In this document: positions 1 to 6,850 of the stretch, piece after piece
Layout: every line of letters starts with the position of its first letter
Numbering within the stretch: position 1 is the stretch's first letter
NCBI GenBank assembly: GCA_020027305.1
Contig: JAHRAM010000082.1
Span: 1-24,899, forward strand
Direction: 5' to 3'
Length of the DNA: 24,899 nucleotides
DNA from: Acidimicrobiia bacterium
Lineage (GTDB): Bacteria; Actinomycetota; Acidimicrobiia; Acidimicrobiales; Hopanoidiivorantaceae
The notes under the pieces: generated by a model
Seen by the model: the letters and a program-made list of their open reading frames with translations, nothing else
What the model was told of the DNA's origin: nothing
Databases searched by the model: none
Made by a program: the position numbers and the translations under genes

Positions 1-124
1 ATCTCAGCAATATCACTTATATTTTGTTTGCCTCTTGTGCTTTCTTGAATTTTAATTAACTACCCTTCCCTTTAATCTTGCTAGCAAATCGCAACAAAAA
101 ATGGTTATTGAAGGAAAAAATTTA

Positions 125-1057
125 TTATTGAGAGGCTCGTTGCCCTAGTTCTTTAAGAATTGCTTGGCATTCTGTCCAAGCCTCTTCAAGAATTTTAGCA
201 ACTGGTTGGATTTTATTGATGCGCCCTGCAACTTGTCCAGAAAATGGAAAGCCAGCTTCCATATCACCCTCAAAATAAAGCTCTAAGACTTTTTCAATTC
301 CTGGGAACTGAGCTGTTCCACCTTTTTCTTGTTCAACTGTATTTTCAGTTTTTAATACTCTAAAACCTGGACGCCCCACACGATTCAAAATTAATGTATC
401 AGTTTCTTGAGCATCACATATTGCTTGCTTCCAATTATCATGAACGGGTGACTCTTTAGAAGACAACATGCTAGTTCCCATCTGCACGCCTTCAGCACCA
501 AGTGCTATGGCAGCAGCCATTGAACGTCCATCAGATACTCCACCAGCAACAACTACAGGAACTTCAACAGCACTTGCAATGAGAGGTGTCAAAACAATTG
601 AAGATGCCCCATCGGGGTTCTTGAATCCACCACCCTCAACACCTTCTACTACCAATCCATCAACTCCTGCAGCTACAGCTTTTAGTGCGGCCCTAAGAGT
701 TGGAACCACATGAAATACGATTATGCCAACCTCTTTCAAACTGGAAGTTAAAACAGAAGGGTCTCCTGCAGAAGTCGTCACAAATTCCACCCCTTGCTTG
801 TGCACAAATTCAACAATCTCTACAGGGTCTTTAACAAACATCTGAGCAATATTAACTCCCCATGTCTTGTCAGTAAGGTCACGCATTTTGACAATCTCTT
901 CTTTGATTGCCTCTAAGTCGCCTGAGCTTGTTTCAATGATTCCAAGCCCGCCTGCATTTGAAACTGCAGATGCTAATTGCGCCCGCGCAATATAGCCCAT
1001 CGGAGCCTGAATGACAGGAATCTCTATTTGGAGAAGGTTTGTTATTTTGGTCTGCAT
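125..1057 (-). CDS. FabK/nitronate monooxygenase-like flavin oxidoreductase
   Basis: 310 residues, an FMN-dependent TIM-barrel protein of the 2-nitropropane dioxygenase / enoyl-ACP reductase II (FabK) superfamily. Visible motifs: QAPMG near residue 17 in the first beta strand, TTSAGDPS (the S-x-G-x-P motif) near 94, VVEGVEGGGFKN near 136, and the FMN-phosphate loop VAGGVSDGRSMAAAIALGA followed by GVQMGTSM near 170-198. Classical nitronate monooxygenases and FabK have His in the E-A/S-G-G-H motif; here it is Phe, so nitronate oxidation is not assured and the substrate is unknown. The start at 1057 fits the family N-terminus. It has no Shine-Dalgarno and lies inside a 12-bp inverted repeat. The stop of a possible leader ORF is one base upstream. 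Family is secure; activity is not. Confidence 0.85.
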   Translation of the reverse strand: MQTKITNLLQIEIPVIQAPMGYIARAQLASAVSNAGGLGIIETSSGDLEAIKEEIVKMRDLTDKTWGVNIAQMFVKDPVEIVEFVHKQGVEFVTTSAGDPSVLTSSLKEVGIIVFHVVPTLRAALKAVAAGVDGLVVEGVEGGGFKNPDGASSIVLTPLIASAVEVPVVVAGGVSDGRSMAAAIALGAEGVQMGTSMLSSKESPVHDNWKQAICDAQETDTLILNRVGRPGFRVLKTENTVEQEKGGTAQFPGIEKVLELYFEGDMEAGFPFSGQVAGRINKIQPVAKILEEAWTECQAILKELGQRASQ

Positions 1058-1087
1058 ACTAGCTAGTTTGCCAGCATGCAGACCAAA
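1046..1087 (-). promoter_or_regulatory. 12-bp perfect inverted repeat over the flavoenzyme start codon
   Basis: Positions 1046-1057 (tttggtctgcat) and 1076-1087 (atgcagaccaaa) are exact reverse complements separated by 18 bases. In the minus-strand mRNA the AUG at 1057 is the first triplet of the 3' arm, so a folded stem would occlude initiation. As DNA, the same symmetry could be an operator. The symmetry is direct observation; the role is inference. Confidence 0.6.
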
Positions 1088-1205
1088 TGAGAAACCAGAG
1101 GAGCGGTTTCTCCATTTCTGACCCAGTTAGACCTGAGAAATGTCTGATTGCTACATCAGTTGATTCATTAATAACAGACGCATTGATGCTTAATTTGGTT
1201 GACAT
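1059..1205 (-). CDS. possible 48-codon leader ORF, Trp-rich C-terminus
   Basis: An open frame runs from ATG at 1205 to TAG at 1061-1059, ending one base before the flavoenzyme ATG (TAG-T-ATG, the same junction spacing as pheS/pheT in this window). The last 12 codons include three Trp codons (LLWFLIWSACWQTS). An internal in-frame ATG at 1115 would give an 18-residue leader peptide. I do not recognise the peptide. No Shine-Dalgarno precedes either ATG, and the frame also contains the hairpins at 1046-1142, so it may be spurious. If translated, a ribosome finishing this ORF would open the stem that hides the downstream start codon, a standard arrangement for translational coupling or attenuation. 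Confidence 0.3.
   Translation of the reverse strand: MSTKLSINASVINESTDVAIRHFSGLTGSEMEKPLLWFLIWSACWQTS
1089..1142 (-). other. two further adjacent inverted repeats in the leader
   Basis: gagaaacc (1089-1096) pairs with ggtttctc (1105-1112) around an 8-base loop. Directly next to it, catttct (1113-1119) pairs with agaaatg (1136-1142). With the stem at 1046-1087 this makes three consecutive perfect stems in under 100 bases, unlike other intergenic stretches here. It resembles no riboswitch family that I can name. Confidence 0.45.
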
Positions 1206-1289
1206 GTTTTTGTAAAATTTTTTGATAATTTTTTGTGTTTTTAAAGAACTTCTGAAACCTTTTCGCTATTTTTAGTTTTCAGTTTTTAT

Positions 1290-2366
1290 TTATCGCCTAG
1301 ATTTCTTTTTATCCGTTTCTCTTTTCTTTTTGCTAGTTGAGTGGAATTCATCTTTATGGATATTGATTAGCTCTTCTAAGCTAGTAATTGTGGCATCATA
1401 GTTGACACGCCAGCCCGCAAAATCTTTCCATGCTTGCTCTTTGTCTGATTTCATTTTAACCCCACTTACTTCAAGTTTTTCAAACAAATCTATAAAATCT
1501 TGTTTGGGGTATTTAATCGGGTCATCTGAAGCAGGATTTTCTGGATACTCAATATCAAAATATTTGGCAATGCTCTGAAGCGCCTCGTATCCTGCCTTGA
1601 TACAAAGTTGAGAGTTAATATCTGGTGGAATATCTATAGCAGATTCAATAAAGGAAGCAGTGTCTAAAACATTTCCAGCTGTGGTTATCCAAGAGTCATA
1701 AGGAAATGGCGATCTGAAAAAGTTAAGTGTCGGATAACTAAGGTGAGATTCTCGAATCCCTTCAAACCACTCTTCCCAACTCTGCCAATCACTCGTCATA
1801 TTTCCAAGCAGGCTAATTTCTTTTGAGAAGAATAAAAACCTCGCCATATCGGGCGGGCTACCTGCTCGGTTTGCCCAGCTGGAAACTCTAGCTTCTCTAC
1901 TTCTAAAAATTGAATAAATGGTGGGGAGATAAGCAAATACTAGCGCCACAACCCCTAGCCCAATGACTGCCTCAATTACCGAAAAAAGAATTGAAGGACC
2001 ATCATCTGATATTAAAAACCCAAGCGTGGTTAGAGATGAACCGCTCAACTCTAAAGCCTCAAGATAAGGTCGTGTGCCAAGCGCCCAAAATATTCCAGAA
2101 AAACTAAACACCACCCCTACAATCCAAAATATTGGCAGAGCCAGGAGGGCAGCTGGACCTACTCTTGCATAGATTTCATCTCTAGTTTTGAAATTTTTGA
2201 CAAAACGAGTTAACGCCCGTGACAGCCCCAACAAGAACCAAAGAAATACCTTCGTCATCACCAACTTTTCGCCACGAGGAACTACCAACACACGAAGAAC
2301 AGCATTCAAAATCAACATTAAAAATAATATTGAAATGATGAGTATTAATATCTCTACCGGCCCCAT
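1290..2366 (-). CDS. membrane protein with ion-channel-like pore segment
   Basis: 358 residues from ATG 2366. The frame is open further upstream to a TTG at 2456, but those 30 residues look non-coding, and the ATG directly precedes the first hydrophobic helix (MGPVEILILI). Hydrophobic segments: residues 4-27, a weaker one near 35-50, about 68-95, and about 123-150. A short GSSLTTLGF stretch lies between the last two, recalling the selectivity-filter loop of two-TM potassium channels but without the usual GYGD. The C-terminal ~200 residues are soluble, with no domain I recognise, and end in a Lys/Arg-rich tail (KKKRETDKKKSRR). The topology suggests a channel-family membrane protein of unknown substrate. 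No operon partner is evident. Confidence 0.6.
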   Translation of the reverse strand: MGPVEILILIISILFLMLILNAVLRVLVVPRGEKLVMTKVFLWFLLGLSRALTRFVKNFKTRDEIYARVGPAALLALPIFWIVGVVFSFSGIFWALGTRPYLEALELSGSSLTTLGFLISDDGPSILFSVIEAVIGLGVVALVFAYLPTIYSIFRSREARVSSWANRAGSPPDMARFLFFSKEISLLGNMTSDWQSWEEWFEGIRESHLSYPTLNFFRSPFPYDSWITTAGNVLDTASFIESAIDIPPDINSQLCIKAGYEALQSIAKYFDIEYPENPASDDPIKYPKQDFIDLFEKLEVSGVKMKSDKEQAWKDFAGWRVNYDATITSLEELINIHKDEFHSTSKKKRETDKKKSRR

Positions 2367-2553
2367 ATGTCTTAGCTTAAAGTTTAGAACACAAGCCAAA
2401 TTACCTTTGCGATTTGAAATTGTCGACTTTGAAAACAATAAAGAAACTACCTTCAAAGTCTTTCACTTGAGCGATGATTTAAGTTTTGCATTATGAAAAG
2501 GTGGGTAAATTGTCTTAAAGATCTTCCACTGCTAACAAGCTAAAGCCAGATGC

Positions 2554-2575
2554 TGTCGAAATGATAAACTAGGGT
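2554..2575 (+). promoter_or_regulatory. candidate PafBC-type (RecA-independent) promoter upstream of rbsK
   Basis: TGTCG at 2554-2558, three bases, then an 8-base spacer and TAGGGT at 2570-2575. The spacing matches the actinobacterial DNA-damage promoter pattern TGTCRGTG-N8-TAGNNT, but the GTG triplet is not conserved (AAA here). No sigma70-like -35 sits at the normal distance. It lies about 60 bases before the ribokinase ATG. Weak call. Confidence 0.25.
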
Positions 2576-2633
2576 TTTTCATTCATTAGCCGTATCATTT
2601 GTCTACCTATTTGCTTATTTATATTTATTTTCT

Positions 2634-3779
2634 ATGAAACTATTTGTGGCAGGAAGCATTAACCAAGATATTTTAATTGAGGTTGACCGCCAGCCTGCTA
2701 TAGGTGAAACAACAACCAGCAAGAATCTTTCTTATGCTCCTGGGGGAAAGGGTGCCAACCAAGCCGTAGCTGCTAGCCGTGCAGGGGCTGATACAATTTT
2801 TTTAGGTGCTGTAGGTGATGATGTTTTTGGTAATGCACTTGTAGCTGGGTTAGCTAAAGAGGGCATCTCAGTTGAAAAAGTTAAGGTGTGTGAATCAAAT
2901 GGCGCTCTTAAAAGTGAAGCTATTTCTGTAGGTGAACGTATCTCTACAGGAATTGCAATTGTGACTGTTGTCAGTGTGACCCTTGATAATGCACTGGAAA
3001 GAGAAGGTACAACTGTTTCAGGTGATTCAGATGCTAAAGATGTTGACAATTTAATTGTTGTTCACCCCGGAGCAAATGGAAAATTTTTGCCAACCGACAT
3101 TATAGATTTGGAAATTGAAAAAGGTTTGATTGAGAAGGAAGATTTTGTGCTGGCACAATTTGAAACACCAGTTGAAACTACACTTGAACTGTTTAAGCAA
3201 GCTAAAAAGGTTGGGGCAACCACAGTTTTAAACCCTGCCCCAGCTGCTGAGTTAGACACTGAATTGCTCGCAGTTGTCGATTATTTAATTGTCAATGAAA
3301 TTGAACTAGAAATGATCTCAAAAATTCAAAAACCGTCTATTCAAAAATTAGGCGAACCAAGGGGAAAATCGAAAAAACATGAGGCAAAAACGACAACAGG
3401 TGAAACACACAGCTTAAAGGATGAGAGCTCTCAAAAAGACGATATTTCGCCAGAAAAGATTACACCACAAAAAAATATGTTATCCCAATTACAAAATGAG
3501 TTTGGGCTTAGTGGAATTATTTGTACCTTAGGAAAAGATGGCGCTATTGGATGTAATGGCGACAATATTTTTGAAACCTCAGCTGCTTCTGTCGAAAAAG
3601 TTGTTGACACAACAGGCGCTGGTGACTGTTTTGTTGGAGTTTTTAGCGCCATGCTTATGAGCGGTAAAGATTTTGAACAATCAATGTATTATGCAAATAA
3701 AGCGGCTGGGCTGGCAGTTCAAGCATTGGGGGCACAAACGGCTCTCCCATATAAAGAAGATATTTTAAACAGCAAGTAA
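2634..3779 (+). CDS. rbsK: ribokinase (PfkB family), with insertions
   Basis: 381 residues against about 300-310 for the family. Phosphorylates D-ribose to ribose-5-phosphate in the cytoplasm. Visible: substrate-binding GGKGANQA near residue 38, GAVGDDVFG near 60, VLNPAPA near 200, VNEIELEMI near 222, TLGKDGAIG near 299, and the anion-hole/catalytic-base motif DTTGAGDCF near 326. PGGKGANQ and NPAPA favour ribokinase over other PfkB kinases. Two hydrophilic insertions explain the length: about 25 residues after GIAIVTV (near 105-135) and about 55 Lys/Glu/Ser-rich residues between VNEIELEMI and the ATP-binding half (near 232-285). The start has no Shine-Dalgarno and follows T-rich DNA. The last 15 bases overlap the convergent uvrA. 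Confidence 0.88.
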   Translation: MKLFVAGSINQDILIEVDRQPAIGETTTSKNLSYAPGGKGANQAVAASRAGADTIFLGAVGDDVFGNALVAGLAKEGISVEKVKVCESNGALKSEAISVGERISTGIAIVTVVSVTLDNALEREGTTVSGDSDAKDVDNLIVVHPGANGKFLPTDIIDLEIEKGLIEKEDFVLAQFETPVETTLELFKQAKKVGATTVLNPAPAAELDTELLAVVDYLIVNEIELEMISKIQKPSIQKLGEPRGKSKKHEAKTTTGETHSLKDESSQKDDISPEKITPQKNMLSQLQNEFGLSGIICTLGKDGAIGCNGDNIFETSAASVEKVVDTTGAGDCFVGVFSAMLMSGKDFEQSMYYANKAAGLAVQALGAQTALPYKEDILNSK

Positions 3780-6749
3780 AGGCTTGAGATATTCCCCTGT
3801 ATAGCTCAAAGGCTCTTTTGCTACCAACTCAGGTGAGCCAACTGCAATCACTTCCCCACCCTCATCGCCACCTTCTGGTCCGAGGTCAATAATCCAATCT
3901 ACAACCTTTATGACATCCAAATTGTGTTCAATAACAATGACGGTGTTTCCCATATCCACTAGACGATTTAAAACAGTGAGTAGCTTTGAGACATCTTCAA
4001 AATGAAGCCCAGTTGTTGGCTCATCTAACATATATATCGTGTGCCCAGTTGAACGTTTTGCCAACTCGCTTGCCAACTTTACCCGCTGTGCTTCCCCACC
4101 TGAAAGTGTTGGAGCAGGTTGCCCAAGCTTGATATAGTCAAGACCCACATCAATTAGAGTTTGGAGGTGACGTGCAATGTTTGGTTGGTTTTCAAACACT
4201 CTAAGAGCTTCTGCACATGACATACCTAATATATCTGCAATGCTGTGCCCTTTAAAAGTTATTTCAAGTGTATCGCGATTATACCTAGAGCCTAGACACA
4301 CTTCACATGGCACATAAACATCTGCCAAAAAATGCATCTCAATTCGTAATGTGCCATCCCCAGAGCATGCTTCACACCTTCCGCCCTTTACGTTAAATGA
4401 GAATCTACCAGGTTTGTATCCACGTACTCGAGATTCATTTGTTTGAGAAAACAGATGGCGAATTTGGTCAAACATTTTGGTGTAGGTCGCGGGGTTAGAT
4501 CTAGGGGTTCTGCCAATTGGTTGTTGGTCAATGTTTATAACTTTGTCAATGTGTTCGATTCCTTCAATAGATTTATGACGCCCTGGCACCATCTTGGAGT
4601 TGTAAATTTTTATCATCAGCGCCTTATGGAGAATTTCGCTCACCAAAGTTGATTTACCAGAACCTGATACCCCAGTCGCAGCAACAAAGCACCCCAGAGG
4701 AAATTCAACATCTATTTCTTTTAAATTGTTTTCAGTAGCAGATGTTATCTTTAGCCATTCCTTTCTTGGTTCTCTTCGTAGCTCTGGCACTTTTACTTTT
4801 TTTCTTCTTGCCAAATAGTCGCCAGTTATTGAATCTTTGTTAGCTTCTAGTGATTTAAGAGTTCCATTGTGAACGATTTCTCCGCCATATAATCCAGCAC
4901 CTGGCCCAATATCTACGATATGGTCGGCAGTTCGGATTGTATCTTCATCGTGTTCAACAACGATTAATGTATTTCCCAGGTCGCGCAAGTCAGAAAGGGT
5001 TTTCAATAGACGTGCATTGTCTCTTTGGTGCAACCCTATGGAAGGCTCATCAAGTGCATACAGCACACCCACCAGACCACTACCTACCTGAGAGGCGAGA
5101 CGAATTCTTTGTGCTTCCCCGCCCGAAAGAGTTGCGGCAGACCTTGCAAGTGTTAAGTAGTTCAGACCCACTGCCAAAAGAAAGCCAAGACGTGCTTTAA
5201 TTTCTTTTAGCACTTGATCGGCAATCAGGTGTTGGCGCTTGGTGAGCTTTATGCTGTCGATTAGCTCAGCTGCATCTTTAATTGAAAGCGAACAAAAATC
5301 ATAAATACTTTTACCATCTACGGTAACCGCAAGTGACATTTCATTAAGGCGAGCGCCGCTACATTCGTCGCAATCCACCTCTCGCATGTGTGCCTCATAA
5401 TATTGCCTTGCTCTATCACTTGAGGCATCACTATGTCGGCGTTTGAGATGTGGGATGACTCCTTCAAAGGTCACATCATAAGTTCGACTTCTGCCATGGC
5501 GATTTCTGTATTTCACTGGGATTGTGTGGGCAAGGCCATCTTCTAAAAGAATCTTCTTTTGTGCTGTTGTGAGCCTCTTCCAAGGAATAGTTATGTCAAT
5601 GTTTTGGTCTTCGCCAACAGCTTTAAGCACCCTAGTGTAATACTTGCTATAGCCAACCGACCATGGAGCAATAGCCCCGTCTTCAATAGAAATATCTGGG
5701 TTTGGCACCACCAATTCAGGTGCTACTTCAAATGTTGTGCCTAGTCCATCACACTTATTACATGCTCCATAAGGGGAGTTGAAGGAAAAATTTCTAGGGC
5801 TTATTTCGGCAAATGATTTTCCATCACTGGGGCGAGACAGGCTTTCTGAAAAGGTTATGATTTCTGCCTCTTGTGTCTTATCTTCTTTTGCCTCCTTTGA
5901 GCTTGCTTTTTCTGGATTAGATTCACTTTCTTTTGGATGGAGTTGAATCTGTGCAACCCCTTCTGCCATTTGAAGTGCTGTTTCAATTGATTCGGTCAGT
6001 CGTTTTGCCATATCTTGAGTTTCAGTGTTTTCTTCCTCACTGTTTTGCGTTTTGTCCTTATCACCTTTTTTTAGAGCGATGTGATTTTTTAGAACTATAC
6101 GATCTACAATTAGAGAAATGTCATGCATTTCATAGCGTGCAAGGCCTGAAGCGATGGCTTCAGCATTTTCATTTGTCAAAATATCTTCTAAATTTTTCTG
6201 TTCACCATCGATAAGCACCCGCGAAAAGCCTTGTTTCGCTAAGTTCTCTAGCAAGGTGTCGTAGGTTCCTTTTCTTCCCCTAACAATTGGCGCTAACACT
6301 GAAAAGCGAGTTCCGCTAGGAAGTTTCAAAATCCTGTCGACAATTTGTTGAGGAGTTTGTTTAACTAATGCTTCGCCTGTTTCTGGGTCATGAGGAGTGC
6401 CGATTCGCGCAAACAGCAAGCGAAGGTAATCATAGATTTCAGTAATGGTTCCAACAGTTGAGCGAGGATTTCTTGAAGTTGTTTTTTGGTCTATGGCAAC
6501 TGCTGGAGATAACCCTTCAATGTGGTCTACATCAGGTTTATCAAGTTGACCTAAAAATTGCCTAGCGTATGCCGATAGTGACTCTACATAGCGGCGTTGC
6601 CCTTCAGCATAAATTGTGTCAAATGCCAAAGAGGATTTTCCAGAACCAGAAATGCCAGTGAAAACAATTAGCTTGTCACGTGGTAGCTCAATAGAGACAT
6701 CTTTGAGGTTGTGCTCCCTCGCTCCAGAAATAACTATTTTGCCTGACAT
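3765..6749 (-). CDS. uvrA: excinuclease ABC subunit A
   Basis: 994 residues. The damage-recognition ATPase of nucleotide excision repair; works with UvrB. Two ABC modules: Walker A GISGSGKSS at 32-40 and GVSGSGKST in the second half, two LSGGEAQR signatures, LDEPSIGLH and LDEPTTGLH Walker B/D-loops. The C-terminal zinc finger is intact (CEAC and CEVC). The first finger looks degenerate: CNKC at about 330-333 is present, but the upstream Cys/His pair expected after FSE-L is replaced by SRPSDG. Two Lys/Glu/Ser-rich insertions, around residues 221-247 and 270-296, account for extra length over the usual 940-970. The gene is 101 bases downstream of uvrB in the same direction; the A/T-rich gap shows no terminator. 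There is no clear SD at the ATG. Confidence 0.97.
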   Translation of the reverse strand: MSGKIVISGAREHNLKDVSIELPRDKLIVFTGISGSGKSSLAFDTIYAEGQRRYVESLSAYARQFLGQLDKPDVDHIEGLSPAVAIDQKTTSRNPRSTVGTITEIYDYLRLLFARIGTPHDPETGEALVKQTPQQIVDRILKLPSGTRFSVLAPIVRGRKGTYDTLLENLAKQGFSRVLIDGEQKNLEDILTNENAEAIASGLARYEMHDISLIVDRIVLKNHIALKKGDKDKTQNSEEENTETQDMAKRLTESIETALQMAEGVAQIQLHPKESESNPEKASSKEAKEDKTQEAEIITFSESLSRPSDGKSFAEISPRNFSFNSPYGACNKCDGLGTTFEVAPELVVPNPDISIEDGAIAPWSVGYSKYYTRVLKAVGEDQNIDITIPWKRLTTAQKKILLEDGLAHTIPVKYRNRHGRSRTYDVTFEGVIPHLKRRHSDASSDRARQYYEAHMREVDCDECSGARLNEMSLAVTVDGKSIYDFCSLSIKDAAELIDSIKLTKRQHLIADQVLKEIKARLGFLLAVGLNYLTLARSAATLSGGEAQRIRLASQVGSGLVGVLYALDEPSIGLHQRDNARLLKTLSDLRDLGNTLIVVEHDEDTIRTADHIVDIGPGAGLYGGEIVHNGTLKSLEANKDSITGDYLARRKKVKVPELRREPRKEWLKITSATENNLKEIDVEFPLGCFVAATGVSGSGKSTLVSEILHKALMIKIYNSKMVPGRHKSIEGIEHIDKVINIDQQPIGRTPRSNPATYTKMFDQIRHLFSQTNESRVRGYKPGRFSFNVKGGRCEACSGDGTLRIEMHFLADVYVPCEVCLGSRYNRDTLEITFKGHSIADILGMSCAEALRVFENQPNIARHLQTLIDVGLDYIKLGQPAPTLSGGEAQRVKLASELAKRSTGHTIYMLDEPTTGLHFEDVSKLLTVLNRLVDMGNTVIVIEHNLDVIKVVDWIIDLGPEGGDEGGEVIAVGSPELVAKEPLSYTGEYLKPLLAV

Positions 6750-6850
6750 TGTTTTTTATTTTCTTATTTATCGTTTTTGCTTTTATTTTTTAGCATTTGC
6801 CTTTTTACTTAATATATATTTTTGCTTTGCATCAATATTTGGTTAGATTC

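Noticed and set aside
1..124. Possible gene end or RNA at the left edge
   Set aside because: No frame with a start or recognisable product on either strand and no tRNA-like fold; probably an intergenic region cut by the window.
2367..2456. N-terminal extension of the channel-like protein to TTG 2456
   Set aside because: The extra 30 residues are not membrane-like, the start would be TTG without SD, and ATG 2366 lies right at the first TM helix.
2601..2633. Separate repeat family before rbsK
   Set aside because: It looks like a short degenerate form of the 8-bp tract at 10261-10340, but with too few units to call independently.
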